Shown: positions 51,295 to 60,640, numbered from the stretch's first letter. The stretch: DNA of 64,000 nucleotides from Phocaeicola fibrisolvens (GCF_025567125.1 NZ_JAOQJI010000009.1:1-64000); one strand, 5' to 3'. Numbers and translations are program-made. The notes: generated by a model from the sequence alone, not told the origin.

Positions 51295-52599
51295 TCAGGA
51301 ATACCGGCGAGGATAACGCAACAGAATGCTCAGCACAGCCGCCACTCCCAGTGCCATGGGATAATAAAGGTATCCTATGATGTGGATAGGAGATAAACCC
51401 GAAAGCTCGGCCGCAATCAAGAGTTGCGCACCATAAGGGATAATACCCTGAATCACACACGAAAAGGTATCGAGAATACTGGCACTCTTCCGTTTGTCTA
51501 CCCGGAACTGTTCGGCAATGTCATTTGCCAATGGGCCCACAGTGATAATGGCAATCGTATTATTGGCCGTACAGATATTGGCCAGGCTCACCAGTGCGGC
51601 GATACTTAGTTCGGCTCCTCGTTTTCCTCTTACATGCTGAGTCAGACGGTGCAGCACATAATCCACACCTCCGTTAAAACGTATCAGCTCCAGCATTCCT
51701 CCGGCCATCAGGGTTATGATGATAAGTTCACCCATTCCCGTCATCCCTTTACCCAAAGCCCCAAACCATCCGAACACATCGAATGTACCGTATGCCATGC
51801 CCACAATACCCGTAGAAACCAGACCCAGCAACAGTACCAGCAATACGTTGACACCAGCCACTGCCGTTCCAAGCACAATTATATAAGGTATGACTTTCAT
51901 CCATTCTACATGGGGAATATCCTGCACCACCTCAATATGGCTTCCATATATAACATAATACACGAATACCAGCAAGGCAGCCGGAAGGGCAATCAATGAA
52001 TTCACCCGGAACTTGTCGCGCATCACACATCCTTGCGTACGGGTCGCTGCAATGGTCGTATCGGAAATAAAAGACAAGTTATCACCGAAAAAGGCACCTC
52101 CCACGACTATCGCCGTCATGAAGACCACACTGACATCCGTCTTGGCCGCAATACCCACAGCCACAGGGGTCAGTGCTACAATCGTGCCGACCGAGGTACC
52201 GATGGACAGGGATATGAAACATGATGCCAGAAAGATTCCAGCCAACAGCAGATTGCCCGGAAGCAGCTGTAAAGTCAGATTTACCGTCGCATCAATAGCC
52301 CCCATCGCCTGTGCCGACTGTGCAAAGGCACCAGCCAGAATGAAAATCCAAATCATCAGCATGATGTTCTTGTTGGCCGCCCCTGTAGAATACTGTAGCA
52401 AACGGTCGTTCAGGCTCAGCCCTTTCGTAATGGCCACGGCATAAATCGAAGAAAACATAAATGCCACTGTGATAGGAATCTTGTAGAAATCATTGATGAG
52501 AAGAGAAGTTAACAGATAAATACATAAAAAGACCACCAGCGGGCTTAAGGCCCAGGCGTTTGGTTTGTTTACGATAGGAGTCAGTTTCTGAAAATTCAT
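51295..52599 (-). CDS. NhaC-type Na+/H+ antiporter
   Basis: A 434-aa inner-membrane protein with about 11 hydrophobic segments. The family features GTSVGTIVALTPVAVGIAAK and GAFFGDNLSFISDTTIAATR match NhaC antiporters, which exchange Na+ (sometimes with organic anions such as malate/lactate) for protons. I start at 52599 (MNFQKLTPIV); the frame extends further up but through the promoter and non-coding bases. It ends 57 bases before the DUF4286 gene and is divergent from the exb operon. Confidence 0.88.
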   Translation of the reverse strand: MNFQKLTPIVNKPNAWALSPLVVFLCIYLLTSLLINDFYKIPITVAFMFSSIYAVAITKGLSLNDRLLQYSTGAANKNIMLMIWIFILAGAFAQSAQAMGAIDATVNLTLQLLPGNLLLAGIFLASCFISLSIGTSVGTIVALTPVAVGIAAKTDVSVVFMTAIVVGGAFFGDNLSFISDTTIAATRTQGCVMRDKFRVNSLIALPAALLVFVYYVIYGSHIEVVQDIPHVEWMKVIPYIIVLGTAVAGVNVLLVLLLGLVSTGIVGMAYGTFDVFGWFGALGKGMTGMGELIIITLMAGGMLELIRFNGGVDYVLHRLTQHVRGKRGAELSIAALVSLANICTANNTIAIITVGPLANDIAEQFRVDKRKSASILDTFSCVIQGIIPYGAQLLIAAELSGLSPIHIIGYLYYPMALGVAAVLSILLRYPRRYS

Positions 52600-52618
52600 T
52601 CTTTTCTTGTATTTTTTG

Positions 52619-52626
52619 CAAAGGTA
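52619..52626 (-). promoter_or_regulatory. Probable -7 element of nhaC-type gene
   Basis: Minus-strand TACCTTTG matches TAnnTTTG, 19 bases before the start codon. The neighbouring bases (52656-52704) contain loosely repeated TTTC/GAAA half-sites and CATTnnAGCnAA copies that might be an operator. Confidence 0.45.
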
Positions 52627-52761
52627 CGCATTTTTCAGTATTTTTTGCGAGAAAGTTTCCATTCCAGCGAACATTTCAGCAAAAAGAAATGTCATTATAG
52701 CAAAGCATGAGGTATTCAAGCTTCTCAATCTTGAAACTAAAAGGAAATATTCCAGCAATAT

Positions 52762-52793
52762 TTTGCCCAGATTAAGAATATTATCTATATTTG
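52762..52793 (+). promoter_or_regulatory. Promoter of the exb/tonB/phosphate run
   Basis: TTTG (52762-52765), a 20-base spacer and TATATTTG (52786-52793): a full match to the Bacteroides consensus. The first gene starts 32 bases downstream. Confidence 0.72.
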
Positions 52794-52825
52794 CCGGAGT
52801 TTTAGTAAAAATAGAAATTGAATAT

Positions 52826-53245
52826 ATGAAACAGACCATATTTAAAATAATGCTGTTACTGGCGGTCATCTTTATGAGAGTAGAGATGGCAGGGGCTGTT
52901 TCATGTAACCATGCGTTCCATGATGCCCAGACCTCATCTGCGGTATCAAACCAGACGGATGCAGACGAAACCTTCCATTTTATCCATGCGACTCTGGATA
53001 AAACGCATGATTTGTTCAGCACGCTTACCCACAACCATTCATTCAACAAATTGCTAGATGAACGTGTGATGCGCAATGATGAACAAAACATCAAGTTTTC
53101 CTTACGTTTATTATTATTCTATCATTCCCTACGTGAGGTAGGTTTATTGAAGGACAAGGAGAGCCTTTACCCTTCAACAAACATTCATTGTGTGATTCCT
53201 TCATGCGAATACTATGTATTTGCCATGAGGAAAATCATTATTTAG
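52826..53245 (+). CDS. Small exported protein heading the exb operon, unknown function
   Basis: A 139-aa protein with a clear signal peptide (KIMLLLAVIFMRVEMAGA). The mature part is His-rich (CNHAFHDA, FHFIHATLD, LTHNHSF) with two or three Cys and a basic C-terminal half (SLRLLLFYHSLREV); I do not recognise it. The open frame extends upstream into the promoter, so ATG at 52826 is used. It follows a consensus promoter and precedes exbB by 153 bases with a hairpin between. The His and Cys content suggests metal binding, but that is a guess. Confidence 0.6.
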   Translation: MKQTIFKIMLLLAVIFMRVEMAGAVSCNHAFHDAQTSSAVSNQTDADETFHFIHATLDKTHDLFSTLTHNHSFNKLLDERVMRNDEQNIKFSLRLLLFYHSLREVGLLKDKESLYPSTNIHCVIPSCEYYVFAMRKIII

Positions 53246-53274
53246 CCGTTTTATAGGTTAGTTGTTTTTCACTG

Positions 53275-53301
53275 CTCCGGCACCCTTGCAAAGTGTCGGA
53301 G
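53275..53301 (+). promoter_or_regulatory. Hairpin between the small exported protein and exbB
   Basis: CTCCGGCAC (53275-53283) pairs with GTGTCGGAG (53293-53301). It has no T run, so it is more likely an mRNA-processing or stabilising hairpin, which could raise exbB output relative to the first gene, than a terminator. Confidence 0.45.
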
Positions 53302-53398
53302 TGGATATGGATTTCTTGCTTCACATGCTTGACGCAAGCCAGTTACTTATTGTCTAAACTTTTCAAAAAAAACAAAACTCTATAAAAACGATTAAATT

Positions 53399-54205
53399 AT
53401 GAAAACGAATAACTCAAAACAATCTTTCAAAGGAATAGAAGCCGCAGGTTTAATCATCATCGCATGTTTCATCGTAGCCATTTGCATTTATCATTTTGTG
53501 TTTGGAAACCCGGCCAACTTCATGAACAATGACCCTAACAATCATCCGCTTCCAGGAAACATGTTGGGAACTATCTATAAAGGAGGTATCATTGTGCCTG
53601 TTATCCAAACTCTTTTGTTGACTGTGCTCACCTTAAGCGTAGAACGTTATTTTACCCTTCGCGCCTCTTTCGGAAGAAGCAAGCTCTCCAAATTCGTGGC
53701 GCAGATTAAAGATGCCTTGAATAAAGGAGACATGGAGAAAGCACAAGAATTATGTGACAAGCAGCGCGGCTCAGTGGCCAATGTAGTGAGCTCCACTCTC
53801 CGTAAATACCGCGAAATGGAGCAGAACAATGAACTGGCGAAAGACCAGAAAATTCTTGCCATACAAAAAGAGCTGGAAGAAGCCACCGCACTTGAGCTTC
53901 CCATGATGCAGCAGAACTTGCCTATCATCGCTACCATCACTACCTTAGGCACCTTGATGGGATTGCTGGGAACCGTAATCGGTATGATCCGTTCATTTGC
54001 CGCGCTTTCTGCCGGAGGAGGTACTGACTCAGTTGCATTGTCTACAGGTATCTCTGAAGCCTTGATTAACACCGCATTTGGTATCTTGACCGGTGCACTG
54101 GCCGTTATTTCCTATAACTATTACACCAACAAGATAGACAAGCTGACGTACAGCCTTGACGAAGTGGGCTTCTCCATTGTACAGACTTTCGCAGCTACTC
54201 ATTAA
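53399..54205 (+). CDS. exbB: ExbB/TolQ/MotA-family proton channel protein
   Basis: A 268-aa inner-membrane protein with a first membrane segment (GLIIIACFIVAICIYHFVF), a second near residue 65 (IVPVIQTLLLTVLTLSVE), a long cytoplasmic helix region and two further segments: PIIATITTLGTLMGLLGTVI and FGILTGALAVISYNYYTN. The GLLGTVIGMIRSF segment is the ExbB/TolQ signature. With ExbD it uses the proton gradient to drive TonB. Four genes of this complex follow in order. Confidence 0.92.
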   Translation: MKTNNSKQSFKGIEAAGLIIIACFIVAICIYHFVFGNPANFMNNDPNNHPLPGNMLGTIYKGGIIVPVIQTLLLTVLTLSVERYFTLRASFGRSKLSKFVAQIKDALNKGDMEKAQELCDKQRGSVANVVSSTLRKYREMEQNNELAKDQKILAIQKELEEATALELPMMQQNLPIIATITTLGTLMGLLGTVIGMIRSFAALSAGGGTDSVALSTGISEALINTAFGILTGALAVISYNYYTNKIDKLTYSLDEVGFSIVQTFAATH

Positions 54206-54268
54206 TTCTGCCAGCCGAGGTTTTCCTCATGCAGACAGAAACAGAAGTTTGATTTAAAATTTTCAATT

Positions 54269-54874
54269 ATGAGTAGAGCTAAAATTCAGAAGAAAAGCAT
54301 GTTCATCGACATGACAGCCATGAGCGATGTAACCGTACTGCTGCTTACTTTTTTCATGCTGACAGCCAGTTTTGTGAAAAAAGAGCCTGTGCAGGTTGTC
54401 ACTCCCGCATCAGTTTCTGAAATAAAGATACCCGAAACAAACATCATGTCCATCCTGGTAGGCCCTGATGGAAAAATCTTTATGAGTCTTGACAAGCAAA
54501 GTGACATGGCAGCCACATTAGAAGCAATGGGAAAGGAATACGGGCTTTCATTTACCCCGCAAGAAATAAAGAAATTTTCTTTGTGCCAGACTTTCGGAGT
54601 ACCAATAAGCCACATGAAATCTTTCCTGGCCCTTAGCACAGAACAGCAGGACCGCACCTTAAAAAACCAGGGAATCCCTTGTGACAGTATCGACAACCAG
54701 TTCAAAGCATGGGTGCGCAATGCACGTGCCACGAACCATGACTTGCGCATTGCCATCAAGGCCGACCAGCAAACACCCTACGCGGTCATAAAAAAAGTGA
54801 TGAACTCTCTTCAAGACCTCAAGGAAAACAGATACAATCTGATTACCTCCTTAAAATCGGGTCCGGAAGAATAA
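54269..54874 (+). CDS. exbD: ExbD/TolR-family protein (first copy)
   Basis: A 201-aa protein with one N-terminal membrane segment, FIDMTAMSDVTVLLLTFFML, that contains the conserved Asp of ExbD (SDVT). The remainder is periplasmic; it carries a longer insertion than E. coli ExbD and a C-terminal beta-alpha domain (LRIAIKADQQTPYAVIKKVM). Paired with the next gene, it gives two different ExbD subunits for one ExbB, as is common in Bacteroidetes. Confidence 0.9.
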   Translation: MSRAKIQKKSMFIDMTAMSDVTVLLLTFFMLTASFVKKEPVQVVTPASVSEIKIPETNIMSILVGPDGKIFMSLDKQSDMAATLEAMGKEYGLSFTPQEIKKFSLCQTFGVPISHMKSFLALSTEQQDRTLKNQGIPCDSIDNQFKAWVRNARATNHDLRIAIKADQQTPYAVIKKVMNSLQDLKENRYNLITSLKSGPEE

Positions 54875-54886
54875 AGAAAAAGAAAT

Positions 54887-55546
54887 ATGGCTGAAATTCA
54901 AGAAAACAACAATAAAGAAAAGAAAGGTAACAAGCAGAAAAAAATGAATATCCGCGTGGATTTCACTCCCATGGTCGACATGAATATGCTGCTGATTACT
55001 TTTTTCATGCTGTGTACTTCATTGAGCAAGCCGCAAACAATGGAAATCAGCATGCCATCCAATGATAAAAACATCACCGAAGAGCAACAGAATAAAGTCA
55101 AGGCCTCTCAGGCACTGACTTTATTGCTGGGCGAGGACGGAAAACTCTATTATTACGAAGGCGAACCGGACTACAAGAACTATGCTTCACTAAAAGAAAC
55201 CACCTACGAAGCCAGCGGATTGCGTAAACTATTGCTCAGCAAAAACTACGAAGCAGTCAAGAAAGTACGTGAGCTTAAGGATAAGAAAGCAAGGCTTGAA
55301 ATCACCGAAGAGGAATGTAAGAAGGAAATTGCCAGCGTGAAATCGGGAAAAAACACTCCTACCGTCATCATTAAGGCAATGGACAAGTCGACTTATAAGA
55401 ATCTGATAGATGCGCTGGACGAAATGCAGATTTGCAGCATAGGGAAATACGTAATTGTCGACATTACGGACGGCGACCGTTTCCTGATAGACAACTACCT
55501 CTCTCATGGTGAGTTAAGTCAAAAAGCGACAGATAGGAATGTATAA
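54887..55546 (+). CDS. exbD: ExbD/TolR-family protein (second copy)
   Basis: A 219-aa protein with a Lys-rich cytoplasmic start, then the membrane segment DFTPMVDMNMLLITFFMLCT with the conserved Asp (VDMN). The periplasmic part contains a charged helix (KKVRELKDKKARLEITEEE) and ends with TVIIKAMDKSTYKNLIDALD and a beta strand. It starts 12 bases after the first exbD and ends 17 before tonB. Confidence 0.9.
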   Translation: MAEIQENNNKEKKGNKQKKMNIRVDFTPMVDMNMLLITFFMLCTSLSKPQTMEISMPSNDKNITEEQQNKVKASQALTLLLGEDGKLYYYEGEPDYKNYASLKETTYEASGLRKLLLSKNYEAVKKVRELKDKKARLEITEEECKKEIASVKSGKNTPTVIIKAMDKSTYKNLIDALDEMQICSIGKYVIVDITDGDRFLIDNYLSHGELSQKATDRNV

Positions 55547-55563
55547 CTTCAAAAAAGGGAAAA

Positions 55564-56382
55564 ATGTCAAAGGTTGATTTAACTTCTTTGGAATGGTGCG
55601 AACTCATTTTCAAAGACAGAAATAAAAATTACGGTGCCTATAAAATGCGCCGTGACCTGGGAAGACGGCAGACGGCCTCTCTGGTTATTGTCACAGTTGT
55701 GGCATTTGCCGGATTCACCTTACCCCGTCTTGTCAAAATGGCTATGCCGGAACAGAAAGAAGAAATGGTGGAAGTGACACAGCTTTCTGCCCTGGAGGAG
55801 CCGGAAGTGAAAGAAGAAACATTGAAAAAGGTAGAACCCATTGCCCCACCCCCTCCGGCTCTCAAGAGTACCATCAAATTCACGGCACCGGTCATCAAGA
55901 AAGACGAGGAAGTGCACGATGACGATGAGCTCAAGAGCCAGGATGAGCTGACAGAGACCAAGGTACAAATATCCATCGCCGACGTGAAAGGCAATGACGA
56001 ACTGAACGGAAAAGACATTGCCGACTTGCAGGAAGTCATTACCCAGGCACCAGAAGCTCAAGAAGAAGAGCCTTACATGATGGTAGAACAGATGCCACAA
56101 TTTCCGGGAGGGCCTGCAGAGCTTCTTAAATACATAGCCAAAAACCTGAAGTATCCGGTCATTGCACAAGAGAATGGCATACAAGGAAAAGTCATTCTGC
56201 GTTTTGTTGTCAATGCACAAGGCCATGTGGAAAATGTCAAGGTGCTCCGTTCACTGGATCCTTATTGCGACAAAGAAGCGATACGCGTGGTAAAATCGCT
56301 GCCACAATGGATTCCCGGGAAACAGAACGGGCGTAACGTACCGGTTTATTATACCTGCCCTATTGTTTTTAAATTACAGTAA
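55564..56382 (+). CDS. tonB: TonB-family energy transducer
   Basis: A 272-aa protein that passes energy from ExbB/ExbD across the periplasm to outer-membrane receptors. The N-terminus SLEWCELIFKDRNKNYGAYK is the Bacteroidetes TonB start; a membrane segment (SLVIVTVVAFAGFTLP) follows, then a charged/Pro-rich spacer with IAPPPPALKSTIKF, and the TonB C-terminal domain with FPGGPAELLKYIAKNLKYP, IQGKVILRFVVNAQG and PGKQNGRNVPVYY. Fourth gene of the exb set. Confidence 0.93.
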   Translation: MSKVDLTSLEWCELIFKDRNKNYGAYKMRRDLGRRQTASLVIVTVVAFAGFTLPRLVKMAMPEQKEEMVEVTQLSALEEPEVKEETLKKVEPIAPPPPALKSTIKFTAPVIKKDEEVHDDDELKSQDELTETKVQISIADVKGNDELNGKDIADLQEVITQAPEAQEEEPYMMVEQMPQFPGGPAELLKYIAKNLKYPVIAQENGIQGKVILRFVVNAQGHVENVKVLRSLDPYCDKEAIRVVKSLPQWIPGKQNGRNVPVYYTCPIVFKLQ

Positions 56383-56393
56383 TCACCAAGTGT

Positions 56394-57335
56394 ATGAAAA
56401 AGAAATTAATGCTATATCTGTTGTGCATGCTCACGTTCTCGGCTTGTAATTCCTCCGGGAAAAACGGTAAAGAGGAAACCTTGTATTCGGGAGAAATCCG
56501 CATTGCCGTAGACGAATCGTTCAAGCCTATCATGGAAGAAGAGCTGCAAGTATATCAGGCACTGACTCCCGAGGCTTCAATCACCCCGGTTTATTGCAGT
56601 GAGGTAGAAGCTGTCAACCTGTTGCTGAAAGACAGCGTACGTCTGGCAATCACCAACCGCCGGCTGACAGAAAAGGAATTAATTTCTTTTCATACACGCA
56701 AATTCTTTCCGGAATCCATTCAAATGGCTTCCAGCGGAATCGCACTGATTACCCACCATTGCAATCCCGACTCACTCATTACAGTGGAAGACTTCCGGCG
56801 CATCGCCACCGGAGAAATCACGGAATGGAAAGAGTTAAACCCAAAGTCAAGGCTGGGACGCATGCAAGTAGTGTTCGACAATCCGAACTCAGGAACCGTA
56901 CATTATGTCATCGACTCCATCTGCCAAGGGAAACCTCTTTCTTCCTCATTAAAGGCACGGAAAAGCAATGAAGAAGTAATTGATTATGTAGCTGCCACAC
57001 CGGATGCCATTGGCATTATCGGTGCCAACTGGATAGGCAACAAGGCAGATACGACACGGCTCTCCTTCAACCAAAGAGTCAGGGTCATGTCGGTTTCGGA
57101 AAGCAGTGAAGCTACTCCAGAAAACAGTTACAGACCTTATCAGGCTTATCTGGCGTTAAAACAATATCCGCTGACGAATGAGGTGTACATCCTTATCAAT
57201 GACCCCAAAGGAGCACTCCCTACCGGACTGATGACGTTTCTGACAGGAGAGCGCGGACAACGGATTATCCTCAAGTCAGGACTGATACCGGCTACACAGC
57301 CAGTCCGGATTGTAAACGTAAAAGATGATTTCTAA
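56394..57335 (+). CDS. PstS-like substrate-binding lipoprotein without Pst transporter
   Basis: A 313-aa lipoprotein (lipobox FSAC, Cys18) with the PBP-like II fold of phosphate-binding proteins: IRIAVDESFKPIMEEELQVY, the LAITNRRLTEKE strand, and VFDNPNSGTVHYVID, which resembles the PstS Ser/Thr-rich oxyanion loop. There is no pstC, pstA or pstB in the window. It lies 11 bases after tonB and 15 before a TPR gene. It could sense phosphate or pass it to another importer; the PiT gene lies 3.3 kb downstream in the same run. Confidence 0.82.
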   Translation: MKKKLMLYLLCMLTFSACNSSGKNGKEETLYSGEIRIAVDESFKPIMEEELQVYQALTPEASITPVYCSEVEAVNLLLKDSVRLAITNRRLTEKELISFHTRKFFPESIQMASSGIALITHHCNPDSLITVEDFRRIATGEITEWKELNPKSRLGRMQVVFDNPNSGTVHYVIDSICQGKPLSSSLKARKSNEEVIDYVAATPDAIGIIGANWIGNKADTTRLSFNQRVRVMSVSESSEATPENSYRPYQAYLALKQYPLTNEVYILINDPKGALPTGLMTFLTGERGQRIILKSGLIPATQPVRIVNVKDDF

Positions 57336-57350
57336 TTTAATGAGCAATTT

Positions 57351-58796
57351 ATGATGAAAAATAAAATTTTATGCTTTGTATGCAGCGGAATGATATTTTC
57401 TGCCTCATACTGCTATGCCCAGGAAACTCTTACAGCTGAAACCCACAGGCTAATTACACAGATAGCTTCCGGTATCAATGAAACACCGGAAACAGCCGCC
57501 AAAGAATTCAGCGAGTTACTAAAGGGGAAAAACAAGAAAAACATCTCCTTGCTGGTTGCCATAGGCAACGCCTATCTGGATCATAACCGCCCGGCTGAAG
57601 CACAAGTTTATGCTGACCGTGCCATGAAAACAGACTCCAAATCGGCTCCGGTATATATGCTGGCAGGTGACATTGCCCTGGCACAGAAAAATGTAGGCAC
57701 GGCATGCGGATATTACGAACAGGCCATTTTGTTCGATGCAGATTGCTACGATGCCTATTACAAATACGCACGTGCCTACATCGGGGTGAACCCTCAGCTC
57801 TCTATTGACATGCTGACAAAATTGAAGGCAAACCATCCTGAACTGCTGGAAGTAAACCGTGAATTAGCCAATGCGTACTATCAGGCAGGGTACTATGGCA
57901 AAGCAAAATCTGCTTACGACGAATTCATGCAACAAGGAACTCCTGATGCGCAAGACTACGGGTATTACGCCATGCTGCTATATTTGAACAAAGACTATGC
58001 GCAATCACTGAAGGCCGTAGAGAAAGGGCTTGCTACAGACAAGGACAACCATCTCCTGAAACGTCTGCGTATGTACGATTTGTATGAAATTGCCGCCTAT
58101 AAAGAAGGGCTTGAAGCTGCTGACGCTTTTTTTGACCGTCCGGACGGAAGCGACTACGTCTACCTGGACTTTCTATACCGTGGACGTCTGTCATTGGCAG
58201 ACCAGAGGAACGACGAGGCAATGCAATGGTTTGAAAAAGCCCTCGAAGCGGATGCGGCACATGAGCATCCGGAAATAGCCAAGGAAGCGTCTGCCGCCCA
58301 CGAAAAATTGCAAAATTACCCTGAAGCCATCCGCCTGTACCAAGTGTATCTGGACGGGCTGAAAGGAAAGGCCGAGGTGAGCGACATGTTCTTGATGGGA
58401 AGACTGTATTACATAGCGGCCGGAAGCAGTACCGCCAATGAAACCGAAAAAGAAGCTTATTTGAAGAAAGCCGACGAAATCTTTGCAGAAGTATCTCAAC
58501 GTGTACCCGACAATTACCTGGGCTATTTCTGGAGAGCCCGCACCAATGCCATGGCCGACCCTGAAAGTACGGAAGGACTGGCCAAGCCTTATTACGAATC
58601 GGCTCTGGCCTTGCTGGAAAAGAAAGCAGACGCGTCCAAATCACTCCTCATCGAATGTGAAAGTTACCTGGGATACTATTATTTCCTGCAAAAGGACTAT
58701 GAAAAGTCTAAAGCATACTGGAACAAAATTCTGGAACTTGATCCGGAAAACGCTACGGCCAGACAGGCCCTGCAAGGGCTTCAGGCTACCCAATAG
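57351..58796 (+). CDS. Exported tetratricopeptide-repeat protein
   Basis: A 481-aa protein with a signal peptide (LCFVCSGMIFSASYCYAQ) and about ten TPR-like helical pairs, for example NRPAEAQVYADRAMKTDSKS, GYYGKAKSAYDEFMQQG and KDYEKSKAYWNKILELDPEN. It should be a periplasmic scaffold. Its place between a PstS-like protein and a membrane protein, in the gene run that starts with exbB, suggests that it assembles or contacts the ExbB/ExbD/TonB complex, but no direct evidence is visible. ATG at 57354 is an alternative start. Confidence 0.85.
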   Translation: MMKNKILCFVCSGMIFSASYCYAQETLTAETHRLITQIASGINETPETAAKEFSELLKGKNKKNISLLVAIGNAYLDHNRPAEAQVYADRAMKTDSKSAPVYMLAGDIALAQKNVGTACGYYEQAILFDADCYDAYYKYARAYIGVNPQLSIDMLTKLKANHPELLEVNRELANAYYQAGYYGKAKSAYDEFMQQGTPDAQDYGYYAMLLYLNKDYAQSLKAVEKGLATDKDNHLLKRLRMYDLYEIAAYKEGLEAADAFFDRPDGSDYVYLDFLYRGRLSLADQRNDEAMQWFEKALEADAAHEHPEIAKEASAAHEKLQNYPEAIRLYQVYLDGLKGKAEVSDMFLMGRLYYIAAGSSTANETEKEAYLKKADEIFAEVSQRVPDNYLGYFWRARTNAMADPESTEGLAKPYYESALALLEKKADASKSLLIECESYLGYYYFLQKDYEKSKAYWNKILELDPENATARQALQGLQATQ

Positions 58797-58832
58797 TTCT
58801 CTTTAATATTCAACTACAAAAACAAGAAATTC

Positions 58833-59354
58833 ATGGAAACATTTAATCTATCACAGTCATATCCCACACAGGATATACGGAAACGCACCAGTTTCCTCAC
58901 CATAGGCCTTTCAATTTGTTTGCTGGCTGCCGGTATCAGTCTGTTTTTCTTACCGGAAAGCACCTCAGAATCCAATATTAATGCCCTGAAAATCGCTGCC
59001 GGAAGCTTGCTGGCAGTCATTTCATTCTATTTTCTGATTTTCCGTGCCCGCTATCAGGCCTATGCAGGAACAGGCAGCATGGTATGCAAAAAAAGCCTGA
59101 CATTCAGCAAAGAACAGTTCCAAGGCTTGAAAAAATACCTGGCAGATTATTGTGACCTGCCTGCCATGTCAAGAGAAGAGCCGCAGCTGTATTTGCTGAT
59201 TGTTCACTCAAAAGACAACCAATATGCCGCATTTCAACTGCTGACCTATAGTTCTTTCTTGTATAAACCAGTCACAGAACTGTGCTGCCTGAAAGGAGAA
59301 AAAGCCAGTACATTCATGAAAAACCTGCATACGTCACATGGATTTCTTCATTGA
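58833..59354 (+). CDS. Membrane protein of unknown function, 173 aa
   Basis: A 173-aa protein with two transmembrane segments near the N-terminus (LTIGLSICLLAAGISLFFL and ALKIAAGSLLAVISFYFLIF) joined by a short loop, and a soluble C-terminal half (GMVCKKSLTFS..., YLLIVHSKDNQYAAFQLLT) that should be cytoplasmic. Not recognised. It follows the TPR gene by 36 bases, and its last 17 bases overlap the dedA start, so translation is coupled. Confidence 0.7.
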   Translation: METFNLSQSYPTQDIRKRTSFLTIGLSICLLAAGISLFFLPESTSESNINALKIAAGSLLAVISFYFLIFRARYQAYAGTGSMVCKKSLTFSKEQFQGLKKYLADYCDLPAMSREEPQLYLLIVHSKDNQYAAFQLLTYSSFLYKPVTELCCLKGEKASTFMKNLHTSHGFLH

Positions 59355-59982
59355 TATTTTCCTACATATAGACCAGCATCTGATTACACTCGTGCAGGAA
59401 TACCATGAATGGACATATGCCTTGTTGTTTTTAATCATTTTCTGTGAAACCGGACTTGTAGTCACCCCCTTTCTGCCCGGAGACTCCCTTCTGTTTGTCT
59501 CCGGTGCAGTGGCATCCCTTCCGGGGATGCCACTGGAAATAAGCCTGCTGATGATGGTTATTTTCATCGCAGCCGCGCTTGGTGATTCCTGCAACTACCT
59601 GATTGGACATTATTTCGGGAAAAAACTGTTCTCCAAACCAGACTCAAAGATCTTCAAGCAAAGTCATTTGGAGAAAACCCATCATTTCTTCCAGAAATAT
59701 GGCGGAAAAACCATAATCATTGCCCGTTTTGTCCCCATTGTCCGCACTTTTGCACCGTTTGTCGCCGGAATGGGACACATGAATTATTACTTGTTTATGA
59801 TTTACAACCTTGTCGGGGCAGCTGTCTGGGTCTTACTTTTTTGCATGACAGGCTATTTCTTTGGAAACATCCCTTTTGTGCAGCAAAACCTCAAAATACT
59901 TTTGATGGGCATCGTACTGGTTTCACTCTGCCCTGCCCTCATTGAATATATACGAATAAAAAATAAACGAACAACAGTATGA
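59338..59982 (+). CDS. DedA-family membrane protein
   Basis: A 214-aa inner-membrane protein of the DedA family, some members of which flip lipid carriers or phospholipids. Conserved parts are present: FCETGLVVTPFLPGDSLLFV near residue 40, then GDSCNYLIGHYFGKKL and ARFVPIVRTFAPFVAGMGHM with the paired Arg residues. It has about five hydrophobic segments. It overlaps the 173-aa gene upstream and the DUF47 gene downstream (4 bases), so it belongs to the same operon. Confidence 0.88.
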   Translation: MDFFIDIFLHIDQHLITLVQEYHEWTYALLFLIIFCETGLVVTPFLPGDSLLFVSGAVASLPGMPLEISLLMMVIFIAAALGDSCNYLIGHYFGKKLFSKPDSKIFKQSHLEKTHHFFQKYGGKTIIIARFVPIVRTFAPFVAGMGHMNYYLFMIYNLVGAAVWVLLFCMTGYFFGNIPFVQQNLKILLMGIVLVSLCPALIEYIRIKNKRTTV

Positions 59983-60626
59983 AAAATTCCCTGTTAAACC
60001 GATTTGTACCCAAAGAAAGCAAATTCTTTCCTTTATTAAACCAATTGTCACAAACCGTACTCAATGCTTCTGAACTTCTGATTGACAGCATGAACCATGA
60101 CACACCAGAGACATGGCAGGAGTATTATCACAAAGTGAAGGAGGCTGAAAGAAAAGGCGACCAGATAACCCAGCAGATTTTCATGGAGCTAGGCCAGACC
60201 TTTATCACCCCCTTTGACCGGGAAGACATACATGACCTGGCCTTTTCCATCGATGACGTGACCGACCGCATTCACAGTGCCTCGAAGCGGATTGCCATCT
60301 ACAAGCCGCACGCCATTTCAGACAGCGGAAAAGAGCTGGCTGTCCTCATACAACAAGGAGCCTCCATCATCTGCAAGGCCATGGATGAGCTGGAAACCTT
60401 CAGCAAAAATCCGTCCAGACTGAAAGATTACTGTCAGAAGCTCCATGAGATAGAAAACCATGCGGATGAAGTCTATGACCTTTTCATCATGCAACTGTTT
60501 AATGAAGAAACCGACTGCATTGAACTGATCAAGACAAAAGAAATCATGCAGGAACTGGAAAAGACGACAGATGCCGCCGACCATGTAGGAAAGCTCCTGA
60601 GAAACATTATCGTAAAATATGCCTGA
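59979..60626 (+). CDS. DUF47/PhoU-like protein paired with PiT transporter
   Basis: A 215-aa all-helical protein (starting KNSLLNRFVPKESKFFPLLN) of DUF47, the PhoU-like family that is often encoded next to PiT transporters. Motifs include EAERKGDQITQQIF, ITPFDREDIHDLAFSIDDV and EKTTDAADHVGKLLRNI, whose acidic ExxxD positions resemble metal-binding PhoU repeats. It probably regulates the transporter encoded 14 bases downstream. Start overlaps dedA. Confidence 0.9.
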   Translation: MKNSLLNRFVPKESKFFPLLNQLSQTVLNASELLIDSMNHDTPETWQEYYHKVKEAERKGDQITQQIFMELGQTFITPFDREDIHDLAFSIDDVTDRIHSASKRIAIYKPHAISDSGKELAVLIQQGASIICKAMDELETFSKNPSRLKDYCQKLHEIENHADEVYDLFIMQLFNEETDCIELIKTKEIMQELEKTTDAADHVGKLLRNIIVKYA

Positions 60627-60640
60627 AAAAAGAATTGCAC

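Noticed and set aside
52600..53094. N-terminal extension of the NhaC gene by 165 codons
   Set aside because: The extra residues cover two promoters and the start of the divergent gene, and the family begins near MNFQKLTPIV.
53275..53301. Intrinsic terminator ahead of exbB
   Set aside because: The stem is good but no T run follows on the plus strand, and the sequence continues into exbB without a new consensus promoter.
56394..57335. A complete Pst phosphate ABC transporter
   Set aside because: Only the substrate-binding protein is present; no pstC, pstA or pstB follows, and PiT is a different type of transporter.
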